This document shows positions 48,095 to 59,399 of a DNA stretch of 64,000 nucleotides, piece after piece. Numbering within the stretch: position 1 is the first letter of the stretch; the number at the start of each line of letters is the position of its first letter. Below the pieces are notes generated by a model. The model was not told the DNA's origin. It did not search any database and worked only from the letters and a program-made list of their open reading frames with translations. Location: assembly GCA_021292105.1 (NCBI GenBank), contig CM037860.1:17564698-17628697 (forward strand), in the 5' to 3' direction. This stretch comes from Anadara kagoshimensis (taxonomy: Eukaryota; Mollusca; Bivalvia; Arcoida; Arcidae). The position numbers and the translations under genes were made by a program.

Positions 48095-48225
48095 TTTGAT
48101 TGAATGGGGTTTTAGGTCCCAGTCAAGAATATTTCACTTATATTGAGCCGTCGCCAGCTATAGGTAAAGTTGAAGAAATAATGACGTTTGTATAAGCCCA
48201 GAGCAATGTGCATTAGGCAAAGGTA
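48095..48225 (-). mobile_element. Related second SINE family, fragment
   Basis: TGAATGGGGTTTTAGGTCCC, AGTCAAGAATATTTCACTTA and GCCGTCGCCAGCTATAGG share the 3' body with the main family but have a different tail (TTGAATGGGGTTTTA) and continuation (ATAAGCCCAGAGCAATGTGC). Similar pieces are at 58165-58290 and 63533-63570. Confidence 0.55.
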
Positions 48226-48288
48226 CAGAAATTTTGTAATTTAGTAGTAATGCTAAAATCAGAATGTTGAATACAGAAATACTTAAAT

Positions 48289-48733
48289 GATCAGTTGGTT
48301 GGAATATGCTTGAAATCGGGAGTCCTCTGAAGATGACGTTGGTGGTACTTCATCCACTCCAGGTTGTTAACTCAAACTCTCCACAATCTCGTTCTTTCCC
48401 TTTGATGATTTTGACTTTCTGGAACTTTCACGGCAACTTGCAGGTCCACTACTCCCTGACATCACAGGCTCCACAGGCACTTTCCATGAAGAACATGTAC
48501 TCCCTAATGGCAACTGGATGGTTTAACAGGCACTTTCACGGAACTACAAGATCCTCTACTCCCTGAAGATGATTTAATATCACGTTGAGGTCTGAAACTT
48601 GTGAAGAAAAGTCCTTTGGCTTACGCTCAGCAACAAGAAGAACTATGCTCACTGGTTTAAAGTACTTCAGCTTCCTTGACGATCTCCTAGGATGGCAAGA
48701 TCGGGAGTCAATCCTAGAATGATCAAGAGTCAA
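48289..48733 (-). pseudogene. Broken exon, copy 2
   Basis: Paralog of 38665-39101. The minus-strand frame PLGSTCSSWKVPVEPVMSGS is kept, but AAA (Lys) became TAA after EIVESLS. Beyond the stop the frame goes on plausibly (QPGVDEVPPTSSSEDSRFQA), whereas copy 1 lost a base there. The upstream part reads SCHPRRSSRKLKYFKPVSIV. Each copy thus has its own lesions and shares the frame shift between the two KVPV repeats. Confidence 0.5.
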
Positions 48734-48879
48734 AACTAAGGTAGGTAGTATGCCATTGATTTTCTTGCAATGCTTACCATTATAACTGGTCTCAAATATT
48801 TCATGTCTAACATTATAACTAATATTTAAATTTTGGTTTCATAATTTTGGTCCAAGCATCTAACAACACTGATAAAGAA

Positions 48880-49860
48880 TTGAATTCAGAAACCTTGGCA
48901 GTGTCTTTTAAATTAACCCAGGTACATTGATGTATATAAAGACCAACACTAATTTAGCATTTTTCTCAAAGGAGCAAAATGCCCCTTTACAAATAATGAC
49001 CATGAGTGTTATGGGATATAAAAAAGAGTAAAAAGAAAAAGAAGGAAAAACATGCAGGATTAGTAAACGAGACATTTTAGTGTTTTAGTCTTGTGAATGT
49101 TATGTGCAACTGTTGAATTTTTATAAAATCATGCATAAAAACTCAAAAGCAACACTTGACAAATGTAAGTAATGGACTGTTTGCCATTATTTGATCATCG
49201 ATGACATTTGTATACTCCAAAAATTCAATTTTGCAATACATCAATGATCCTTAATTAAAATTCAAAACACTGTCGAGGTTTCTGAATCGTTTACTTTGTC
49301 AGAAGTATTGGGGTCAAACTACGGAAAGGACAAAGCACTACCAAAAAGATAAAAAAAATCTGCCACCAAGAGTTGAGTAATGATGTTTAACGTCCCAGTC
49401 AAAAATATTTCACTTATATCGAGACGTCACCAGCTATAGGTAAATATGCAGAATTTTTACCTGTGCATTGCACTCATGGCATTATACAGCAGGGTTCTTT
49501 ATCGTGCCCAGCCTACGTTACATGGGACCTCGTTTATTTTAAGTTCCCATCCGAAAGAACTGACTTTCATTTTATAAGGTATATTGCCTGACTAAAAAAA
49601 AGTCAATACCCACTTTCAAGTCTAGTGTCAGATCCAGTAGGGGTTTGAACTCACAACCTTCCACATGTGGGGTCAAACACTCCACCAACTGAGCTATTGC
49701 AGTGGTCTTGACCAACTACATGAAAGAAGGGGTAATAGGCATCTAAAACAAACTTATTGAGACAAATCTGATTTAATAATATCCTTACTGAACAGCCATT
49801 TGTCCATCTTTTAAATATATTGATATGGTTACTTATCTTTTGTTACTTCTGTTCCATCAA
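48880..49860. repeat. Segmental duplication, left copy (paired with 58610-59250)
   Basis: Shares CTTGGCAGTGTCTTTTAAAT-type sequence, ACATTTTAGTGTTTTAGTCT, GTAAGTAATGGACTGTTTGC and ATACATCAATGATCCTTA with 58630-59010, then ACATGAAAGAAGG and TTATTGAGAC with 59140-59180. It is interrupted by a SINE at 49371-49710. Confidence 0.85.
49371..49710 (-). mobile_element. SINE inserted in one of two paralogous segments
   Basis: Minus-oriented full-length SINE (tail AGTTGAGTAATG, head CACTGCAATAGCTCAGTTGG on the minus strand). GCCACCAAG lies to the left and ACCAACTACATGAAAG to the right. Paralogous empty sites survive at ~59115 (GCCACCAAAAACAAATTACA) and ~46570 (ACACCAAGAACAAACTACAA). Confidence 0.88.
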
Positions 49861-49979
49861 TAACATCAAATCTTCAGAATGAAATCTCCATGTATGTGTA
49901 CAGCTCTGAATGCTGGTCTTTCCTCCATCGATGACTGACAGGTATTGATCCAATTCAACACCTGTTTTCATCCAAATTT
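49861..49979 (-). pseudogene. Exon remnant in the founder unit of the 1.31-kb array
   Basis: On the minus strand CTTTCTTTTGCAAG| looks like an acceptor, and the frame EIWMKTGVELDQYLSVIDGG continues with KTSIQSCT. The later units keep the same frame as KTGVELEQYLSIIDGGKIS with conservative changes (D/E, V/I). A shorter relic (AGVELDQ after an ATTAG acceptor) is near 47265. The protein is not recognised; no intact exon chain was found. Confidence 0.4.
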
Positions 49980-50927
49980 CTTGCAAAAGAAAGCTTCATT
50001 AGTGTACATGAAAATACAATATATCATTTATCTTGATATAAGTGAATATAGTCTTGACAGCATAAGCATTTCTGCTATAATGTATTCCCAATTTAAGCTA
50101 CTGACTTTAATTGGAGAATCTGCCATCATAAATCATTAGATTTATGATTGTAATATCAAGTGAAATAATCTTGACTTCAACATGTTCAAAGTTGATATGC
50201 TAGTTCCCTGGCAATTCCCTGCTGTGAAGATCAAATGAATGACTTTCAGCTTGCCAGGTCAATTACAGAAAAAAATAGAAAAAATACCACAATGAGATCC
50301 TGGATTCTTTGTTTCTTCTTGTCGTCTAGTGTCTTCATTTGGGGCACATCTGGTCCTTGAAGTCCAATTCATCTTCTGTTATCTGAAAAACCACGAACTT
50401 GACATTAGGCAATGTCACAGAGAGAAAACGACAACAAAACCAAGAAAAACAAGTCGATTACATTTTCAACAATTTACAAGAACTGCATATAGTAAAAAAA
50501 CATGATATATAATGTGTGTTGTTTAAGATATTTTGATTTAATCTTCCAACAAATATTGTACAATGAGTGGTCCACAGCTTTATAAATACATATTATATAC
50601 AGGTTATTTAAAATAATAAAAAAAACAATACTTTATATGAAAAAAATACATTTTACCACAGAAAACCACAACAAAACCCAGAAAAACAAGTCAAATAGAC
50701 CATTGATTACATTTTCAACTATTTACAAGAACTGCATATAGTAAAAAACATGGTATATAATGTGTTCTTTAAGATATTTGGATTTTAATCTTCCAACAAA
50801 TATATGACATTTTTATCTTACATTTCCAATTAGGTTATTTCAAATAATAAAAAAACAACACTTTATGTGAAAAAATACATTTTACCACAGAAAACCACTG
50901 AACTATGTTATGACATTTGACATGACG

Positions 50928-50960
50928 TGACGTCACAATGAGAAAGTGCACGTGCACTTT
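50928..50960. promoter_or_regulatory. CRE plus palindromic E-box, founder unit
   Basis: TGACGTCA at 50928-50935 and the 18-bp palindrome AAAGTGCACGTGCACTTT at 50943-50960 (core CACGTG). The later 27-nt palindrome is absent here. Function unproven. Confidence 0.5.
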
Positions 50961-51284
50961 ACCGCCAATGTTGTATCAAATCAGATAGAAAAACTAGTTT
51001 AATGTTAGATAAAATAGTAGATATTTCCCAGCAGTACTTTGTTCTACAGCAGTTTCATTTTTTACACATTGGTTTTATAGTCTTTATGTTTTAAGCTACA
51101 AATTGTTTTCTTTTATATTAAGTGCCAGTAAGGATTGTTTTCTTCATACAGAAGAAGCAGTCTGGTCTGGAACAGTGGAAGAACCATTTAAGAATAATCA
51201 CAGGCTTAAAATCAAAACTAAAAAGATTAATATGTTCATGTGTGTATTGCATTTATATACCTATCCAATAACATAATACTGCAT

Positions 51285-51412
51285 CATCGTCTTGTTCTTC
51301 TGCCTGGTTGCAGAATGAAACCTCCATCCTCCACGTGTGTGTACAGCACTGATTGCTGATCTTTCCTCCATCGATGATTGACAGGTATTGTTCCAATTCA
51401 ACACCTGTTTTT
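51285..51412 (-). pseudogene. Exon remnant repeated in each later array unit
   Basis: Minus-strand frame after TTTCTTTTGCAAG|: KTGVELEQYLSIIDGGKISN. The same sequence recurs about every 1.31 kb (ends near 52723, 54034, 55344, 56650). An alternative frame, NNTCQSSMEERSAISAVHTW, is also open to about 45 codons. Another minus-strand piece, ITEEDELDFKDQMCPK then a stop, lies ~400 bp to the right in each unit after a GGTTTTTCAG acceptor-like site. I read these as relics of one multi-exon gene. Confidence 0.35.
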
Positions 51413-52176
51413 CTTGCAAAAGAAAGCTACATTAGTGTACATGAAAATACAATATATCATTTATATTGATATAAGTGAATATACTCTTGACTGGTTAAGC
51501 ATTTCTGCTACAATGTATTCCCAATTTAAGCTATTGACTTTTAATTGGAGAATCTGCCATCATAAATCATCAGATTTATGATTGTAATATCAAGTGAAAT
51601 AATCTTGACTTCAAAGTTGAGATGCTAGTTCCCTGGCAATGCCCTGCTGTGAAGATCAAATAAATGACTTTCAGCTTGCCAGGTCAATTACAGAAAAAAT
51701 AGAAAAAATACCACAATGAGATCCTGGATTCTTTGTTTCTTCTTGTCGTCTAGTGTCTTCATTTGGGGCACATCTGGTCCTTGAAGTCCAATTCATCTTC
51801 TTTTGTTATCTGAAAAACCATGAACTTGACATTAGGCAATGTCGAGAGAAAACCACAACAAAACCAAGAAAAACAAGTCAAATAGACCATTGATTACATT
51901 TTCAACTATTTACAAGAACTGCATATAGTAAAAAAACATGGTATATAATGTGTTCTTTAAGATATTTGGAGTTTAATCTTCCAACAAATATTGTACAATG
52001 AGTGGTCCATAGCTATATAAATACATATTATATCCACACTGTGTCTATGACATTTTTATCTTACATTTCCAATTAGGTTATCTAAAATAATAAAAAAAAA
52101 ACCAATACTTTATGTGAAAAAAAATACATTTTACCACAGAAAACCACTGAACTATGTTATGGCATTTGACATGACG

Positions 52177-52246
52177 TGACGTCACAATGAGAAAGTGCAC
52201 GTGCACTTTACCGCCAATGTTGTATCACCACAGTGTGGTGATACAA
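52177..52246. promoter_or_regulatory. CRE, E-box palindrome and 27-nt palindrome, unit 2
   Basis: TGACGTCA 52177-52184, E-box palindrome 52192-52209, then TTGTATCACCACA-G-TGTGGTGATACAA (27 nt) at 52220-52246. A TGTATCACGTGTG (second E-box-like CACGTG) follows. Confidence 0.55.
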
Positions 52247-53487
52247 GATTCTGTATCACGTGTGTTTGATAAAACTTGTATTTCGTCAAATCAGATAGAA
52301 AAACTAGTTTAATGTTAGATAAAATAGTAGATATTTCCCAGCAGTACTTTGTTCTACAGCAGTTTCATTTTTTACACATTGGTTTTATAGTCTTTATGTT
52401 TTAAGCTACAAATTGTTTTCTTTTTATATTAAATGCCAGTAAGGATTGTTTTCTTCATACAGAAGAAGCAGTCTGGTCTGGAACAGTGGAAGAACCATTT
52501 AAGAATAATCACAGGCTTAAAATCAAAACTAAAAAGATTAATATGTTCATGTGTGTATTGCATTTATATACCTATCCAATAACATAATACTGCATCATCG
52601 TCTTGTTCTTCTGCCTGGTTGCAGAATGAAACCTCCATCCTCCATGTGTGTGTACAGCACTGATTGCTGATCTTTCCTCCATCGATGATTGACAGGTATT
52701 GTTCCAATTCAACACCTGTTTTTCTTGCAAAAGAAAGCTACATTAGTGTACATGAAAATACAATATATCATTTATATTGATATAAGTGAATATACTCTTG
52801 ACTGGTTAAGCATTTCTGCTACAATGTATTCCCAATTTAAGCTTTTGACTTTTAATTGGAGAATCTGCCATCATAAATCATCAGATTTATGATTGTAATA
52901 TCAAGTGAAATAATCTTGACTTCAAAGTTGAGATGCTAGTTCCCTGGCAATGCCCTGCTGTGAAGATCAAATAAATGACTTTCAGCTTACCAGGTCAATT
53001 ACAGAAAAAATAGAAAAAATACCACAATGAGATCCTGGATTCTTTGTTTCTTCTTGTCGTCTAGTGTCTTCATTTGGGGCACATCTGGTCCTTGAAGTCC
53101 AATTCATCTTCTTCTGTTATCTGAAAAACCATGAACTTGACATTAGGCAATGTCGAGAGAAAACCACAACAAAACCCAGAAAAACAAGTCAAATAGACCA
53201 TTGATTACATTTTCAACTATTTACAAGAACTGCATATAGTAAAAAAACATGGTATATAATGTGTTCTTTAAGATATTTGGATTTTAATCTTCCAACAAAT
53301 ATTGTACAATGAGTGGTCCATAGCTATATAAATACATATTATATCCACACTGTGTCTATGACATTTTTATCTTACATTTCCAATTAGGTTATCTAAAATA
53401 ATAAAAAAAAACCAATACTTTATGTGAAAAAAAAATACATTTTACCACAGAAAACCACTGAACTATGTTATGGCATTTGACATGACG

Positions 53488-53557
53488 TGACGTCACAATG
53501 AGAAAGTGCACGTGCACTTTACCGCCAATGTTGTATCACCACAGTGTGGTGATACAA
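53488..53557. promoter_or_regulatory. Same palindrome cluster, unit 3
   Basis: CRE 53488-53495, E-box palindrome 53503-53520, 27-nt palindrome 53531-53557. Confidence 0.55.
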
Positions 53558-54797
53558 GATTCTGTATCACGTGTGTTTGATAAAACTTGTATTTAGTCAA
53601 ATCAGATAGAAAAACTAGTTTAATGTTAGATAAAATAGTAGATATTTCCCAGCAGTACTTTGTTCTACAGCAGTTTCATTTTTTACACATTGGTTTTATA
53701 GTCTTTATGTTTTAAGCTACAAATTGTTTTCTTTTTATATTAAATGCCAGTAAGGATTGTTTTCTTCATACAGAAGAAGCAGTCTGGTCTGGAACAGTGG
53801 AAGAGCCATTTAAGAATAAACACAGGCTTAAAATCAAAACTAAAAAGATTAATATGTTCATGTGTGTATTGCATTTATATACCTATCCAATAACATAATA
53901 CTGCATCATCGTCTTGTTCTTCTGCCTGGTTGCAGAATGAAACCTCCATCCTCCATGTGTGTGTACAGCACTGATTGCTGATCTTTCCTCCATCGATGAT
54001 TGACAGGTATTGTTCCAATTCAACACCTGTTTTTCTTGCAAAAGAAAGCTACATTAGTGTACATGAAAATACAATATATCATTTATATTGATATAAGTGA
54101 ATATACTCTTGACTGGTTAAGCATTTCTGCTACAATGTATTCCCAATTTAAGCTACTGACTTTTAATTGGAGAATCTGCCATCATAAATCATCAGATTTA
54201 TGATTGTAATATCAAGTGAAATAATCTTGACTTCAAAGTTGAGATGCTAGTTCCCTGGCAATGCCCTGCTGTGAAGATCAAATAAATGACTTTCAGCTTG
54301 CCAGGTCAATTACAGAAAAAATAGAAAAAATACCACAATGAGATCCTGGATTCTTTGTTTCTTCTTGTCGTCTAGTGTCTTCATTTGGGGCACATCTGGT
54401 CCTTGAAGTCCAATTCATCTTCTTCTGTTATCTGAAAAACCATGAACTTGACATTAGGCAATGTCGAGAGAAAACCACAACAAAACCCAGAAAAACAAGT
54501 CAAATAGACCATTGATTACATTTTCAACTATTTACAAGAACTGCATATAGTAAAAAACATGGTATATAATGTGTTCTTTAAGATATTTGGATTTTAATCT
54601 TCCAACAAATATTGTACAATGAGTGGTCCATAGCTATATAAATACATATTATATCCACACTGTGTCTATGACATTTTTATCTTACATTTCCAATTAGGTT
54701 ATCTAAAATAATAAAAAAAAACCAATACTTTATGTGAAAAAAAAATACATTTTACCACAGAAAACCACTGAACTATGTTATGGCATTTGACATGACG

Positions 54798-54867
54798 TGA
54801 CGCCACAATGAGAAAGTGCACGTGCACTTTACCGCCAATGTTGTATCACCACAGTGTGGTGATACAA
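54798..54867. promoter_or_regulatory. Same palindrome cluster, unit 4, CRE mutated
   Basis: The CRE reads TGACGCCA (54798-54805), the only CRE substitution among units; the E-box palindrome 54813-54830 and 27-nt palindrome 54841-54867 are intact. Confidence 0.5.
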
Positions 54868-56107
54868 GATTCTGTATCACGTGTGTTTGATAAAACTTGT
54901 ATTTCGTCAAATCAGATAGAAAAACTAGTTTAATGTTAGATAAAATAGTAGATATTTTCCAGCAGTACTTTGTTCTACAGCAGTTTCATTTTTTACACAT
55001 TGGTTTTATAGTCTTTATGTTTTAAGCTACAAATTGTTTTCTTTTTATATTAAATGCCAGTAAGGATTGTTTTCTTCATACAGAAGAAGCAGTCTGGTCT
55101 GGAACAGTGGAAGAGCCATTTAAGAATAAACACAGGCTTAAAATCAAAACTAAAAAGATTAATATGTTCATGTGTGTATTGCATTTATATACCTATCCAA
55201 TAACATAATACTGCATCATCGTCTTGTTCTTCTGCCTGGTTGCAGAATGAAACCTCCATCCTCCATGTGTGTGTACAGCACTGATTGCTGATCTTTCCTC
55301 CATCGATGATTGACAGGTATTGTTCCAATTCAACACCTGTTTTTCTTGCAAAAGAAAGCTACATTAGTGTACATGAAAATACAATATATCATTTATATTG
55401 ATATAAGTGAATATACTCTTGACTGGTTAAGCATTTCTGCTACAATGTATTCCCAATTTAAGCTACTGACTTTTAATTGGAGAATCTGCCATCATAAATC
55501 ATCAGATTTATGATTGTAATATCAAGTGAAATAATCTTGACTTCAAAGTTGAGATGCTAGTTCCCTGGCAATGCCCTGCTGTGAAGATCAAATAAATGAC
55601 TTTCAGCTTGCCAGGTCAATTACAGAAAAAATAGAAAAAATACCACAATGAGATCCTGGATTCTTTGTTTCTTCTTGTCGTCTAGTGTCTTCATTTGGGG
55701 CACATCTGGTCCTTGAAGTCCAATTCATCTTCTTCTGTTATCTGAAAAACCATGAACTTGACATTAGGCAATGTCGAGAGAAAACCACAACAAAACCCAG
55801 AAAAACAAGTCAAATAGACCATTGATTACATTTTCAACTATTTACAAGAACTGCATATAGTAAAAAAACATGGTATATAATGTGTTCTTTAAGATATTTG
55901 GATTTTAATCTTCCAACAAATATTGTACAATGAGTGGTCCATAGCTATATAAATACATATTATATCCACACTGTGTCTATGACATTTTTATCTTACATTT
56001 CATTAGGTTATCTAAAAATAAATAAAAAAAAACCAATACTTTATGTGAAAAAAAAATACATTTTACCACAGAAAACCACTGAACTATGTTATGGCATTGA
56101 CATGACG

Positions 56108-56177
56108 TGACGTCACAATGAGAAAGTGCACGTGCACTTTACCGCCAATGTTGTATCACCACAGTGTGGTGATACAA
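56108..56177. promoter_or_regulatory. Same palindrome cluster, unit 5
   Basis: CRE 56108-56115, E-box palindrome 56123-56140, 27-nt palindrome 56151-56177. Confidence 0.55.
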
Positions 56178-57412
56178 GATTCTGTATCACGTGTGTGTTG
56201 ATAAAACTTGTATTCGTCAAATCAGATAGAAAAACTAGTTTAATGTTAGATAAAATAGTAGATATTTCCCAGCAGTACTTGTTCTACAGCAGTTTCATTT
56301 TTACACAGTGTTTTATAGTCTTTATGTTTTAAGCTACAAATTGTTTTCTTTTTATATTAAATGCCAGTAAGGATTGTTTCTTCATACAGAAGAAGCAGTC
56401 TGGTCTGGAACAGGTGGAAGAGCCATTTAAGAATAACACAGGCTTAAAATCAAAACTAAAAAGATTAATATGTTCATGTGTGTATTGCATTTATATACCT
56501 ATCCAATAACATAATACTGCATCATCGTCTTGTTCTTCTGCCTGGTTGCAGAATGAAACCTCCATCCTCCATGTGTGTGTACAGCACTGATTGCTGATCT
56601 TTCCTCCATCGATGATTGACAGGTATTGTTCCAATTCAAACACCTGTTTTTCTTGCAAAAGAAAGCTACATTAGTGTACATGAAAATACAATATATCATT
56701 TATATTGATATAAGTGAATATACTCTTGACTGGTTAAGCATTTCTGCTACAATGTATTCCCAATTTAAGCTACTGACTTTTAATTGGGAGAATCTGCCAT
56801 CATAAATCATCAGATTTATGATTGTAATATCAAGTGAAATAATCTTGACTTCAAAGTTGAGATGCTAGTTCCCTGGCAATGCCCTGCTGTGAAGATCAAA
56901 TAAATGACTTCAGCTTGCCAGGTCAATTACAGAAAAAATAGAAAAAATACCACAATGAGATCTGGATTCTTTGTTTCTTCTTGTCGTCTAGTGTCTTCAT
57001 TTGGGGCACATCTGGTCCTTGAAGTCCAATTCATCTTCTTCTGTATCTGAAAAACCATGAACTTGACATTAGGCAATGTCGAGAGAAAACCACAACAAAA
57101 CCAAGAAAAACAAGTCAAATAGACCATTGATTACATTTTCAACTATTTACAAGAACTGCATATAGTAAAAAACATGGTATATAATGTGTTCTTAAGATAT
57201 TTGGAGTTTAATCTTCCAACAAATATTGTACAATGAGTGGTCCATAGCTATATAAATACATATATATCCACACTGTGTCTATGACATTTTTATCTTACAT
57301 TTCCAATTAGGTTATCTAAAATAATAAAAAAAAAACCAATACTTTATGTGAAAAAAAAATACATTTTACCACAGAAAACCACTGAAACTATGTTATGGCA
57401 TTTGACATGACG

Positions 57413-57484
57413 TGACGTCACAATGAGAAAAGTGCCACGTGCACTTTACCGCCAATGTTGTATCACCACAGTGTGGTGATACAA
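57413..57484. promoter_or_regulatory. Same palindrome cluster, unit 6, E-box interrupted
   Basis: CRE 57413-57420 and 27-nt palindrome 57458-57484 are intact. The E-box palindrome has two extra bases (AAAAGTGCCACGTGCACTTT), in a unit full of one-base indels, so this may be a sequencing error. Confidence 0.5.
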
Positions 57485-58164
57485 GATTCTGTATCACGTG
57501 TGTTTGATAAAACTTGTTTCGTCAAATCAGATAGAAAAACTAGTTTAATGTTAGATAAATAGTAGATATTTCCCAGCAGTACTTTGTTCTACAGCAGTTT
57601 CATTTTTTACACATGGTTTTATAGTCTTTATGTTTTAAGCTACAAATTGTTTTCTTTTATATTAAATGCCAGTAAGGATTGTTTTCTTCATACAGAAGAA
57701 GCAGTCTGGTCTGGAACAGTGGAAGAACCATTTAAGAATAATCACAGGCTTAAAATCAAAACTAAAAAGATTAATATGTTCATGTGTGTATTGCATTTAT
57801 ATACCTATCCAAACATAATACTGCATCATCGTCTTGTTCTTCTGCCTGGTGCAGAAGAAACCTCCATCCTCCATGTGTGTGTACAGCACTGATTGCTGAT
57901 CTTTCCTCCATCGATGATTGACCAGGTATTGTTCCAATTCAAACCTGTTTTTCTTGCAAAAGAAAGCTACATTAGTGTACATGAAAATACAATATATCAT
58001 TTATCTTGATATAAGTGAATATACTCTTGACTGGTTAAGCATTTTGCTAGTGTCCCATTATTTGACATTAGCCAATGTTACAAAGAGAAAACCACAACAA
58101 AACCCAGCAAAACAAGTCAAATAGACCATTGATGATGTTAATTCTGTAGGTCTCAACTGCTTGT

Positions 58165-58545
58165 ATTTGACTGAATTGGGTATTTACGTCTCAGTCAATA
58201 ATATTTCACTTACACCCGAGACGTTGCCAGCTGAAGTGGGAGAAATATTGACCTTTGGAATAAGGTCCGGGCAATGTGCAGAGAGGGTTCTTTAATAAGC
58301 CATGGCTGTCGTCACATGGGGCATTGATTTATAAGGTCTGTTTTAGGCTATGTGAAATTTGGTCCCAATATGTGATCATTTAAACAGACATATATTCTTT
58401 TAATTATTTCACTTATTTGGCTTATAATTATTTGCTGAAGTGCATGCAATATGAGTGTCTTATGATTGTACAGGTTAGGATTCATCAATTAGTCTGGTCT
58501 CAAGGTGTGTACTGCCAGTCTTTTCCTGGTCTCATGCAGTGGTTG
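58165..58545. repeat. Third, diverged copy of the 614-bp repeat with SINE-like start
   Basis: Begins with the second SINE-family body (TTTCACTTACACCCGAGACG) and runs into GCAGAGAGGGTTCTTTAATA and AATTAGTCTGGTCTCAAGGT, matching 46.15-46.4 kb. Confidence 0.65.
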
Positions 58546-58609
58546 ATGCTTTCAAGATGTCTCCACTATAACACAGAATTTCATATTTTCAAGTTTGATC
58601 CTAACACCT

Positions 58610-59250
58610 CTGATGAAGAATTGAATTCAGAAACCTTGACAGTGTCTTTACAATTAACCAAGGAACATTGATGTATATAAAGACCAAAACTAATTTAGCA
58701 TTTTTCTCGATGAGGGCAAAAATACCCCTTTACAAATAATGACATGAATGTTATGGGATAAAAAGAGTGAAGTAAAGGGAAGAAAAAGAATGCAGGATTA
58801 GCAAACAAGACATTTTAGTGTTTTAGTCTTGTGAATGTTATGTGCAACTTTTGAATTTTTATAAAAGCATGCATAAAAACTCAAAAGTACTACATGACAA
58901 ATGTAAGTAATGGACTGTATGCCATTATTTGATCATCAATTACATTTGTATACTCCAAAAATTCGATTTTGCAATACATCAATGATCCTTAGTTAAAATT
59001 CAAAACACTGTCAAGGTTTCTGAATCCATTTCTTTGTCAGAAGTATTGGGGTCAAGCTGGCGGAAAGGATAAAGCACTACTTAAAATTTTAACACCAAAA
59101 AGACCAAAAATGAGCCACCAAAAACAAATTACAACATGAAAGCAGGGTTGAACAGCAGCTATCTAAAACACACTTATTGAGACCATACTGATTGAATATT
59201 ATCCTTACTGAACAGCCATTTGATCATCATATATATATTGATATGGTTAC
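58610..59250. repeat. Segmental duplication, right copy (empty SINE site)
   Basis: Counterpart of 48880-49860 without the SINE: GAGCCACCAAAAACAAATTA spans the site. It ends near the TAA of the minus-strand exon at 59247. Confidence 0.85.
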
Positions 59251-59332
59251 TTAATTTTTGTTACTGCTGTTACATCAATAACATCAAAATCTTCAGCAAA
59301 CTGTTGATTCTGCTCATAGCTCTTTTTCACAT
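59247..59332 (-). CDS. Possible terminal exon of an unrecognised minus-strand gene
   Basis: Minus-strand acceptor TTGTTATATTTGTAG| precedes an 86-nt open stretch reading VKKSYEQNQQFAEDFDVIDV, then TAVTKIK and TAA. It needs one base from the preceding exon. A degenerate relative (GATTTGATGTTATTGATGGA) lies at ~49.85 kb next to the array's founder exon, so both may come from the same gene. No domain is recognised and the upstream exons are uncertain. Confidence 0.33.
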
Positions 59333-59399
59333 CTACAAATATAACAAGCAAATTCAGTGAATTAGGATCCACCATCAGTGGGCACTTTTTTGTTATTTC

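Larger units (their letters stand above)
49926..58048. repeat. Tandem array of ~1.31-kb units (about six, last one partial)
   Basis: Marked by CATCGATGA(C/T)TGACAGGTA at 49926, 51369, 52680, 53991, 55301, 56607 and 57909, giving periods of 1443, 1311, 1311, 1310, 1306 and 1302. Units from 51.4 to 56.0 kb are almost identical; the first differs in structure. Each has the order exon remnant, CTTCAAGGACCAG (minus), CRE, E-box palindrome, GTTTTTAAGC-type AT sequence. The final copy breaks off at ~58048 and joins a piece repeating CACAACAAAACCCAG. Recent unequal crossing-over is the simplest origin. Confidence 0.95.

Noticed and set aside
51378-55513. Identical 67-codon plus-strand ORFs every ~1.31 kb
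   Set aside because: Conserved only because the units are recent copies; the minus-strand frame at the same place looks more like an exon.
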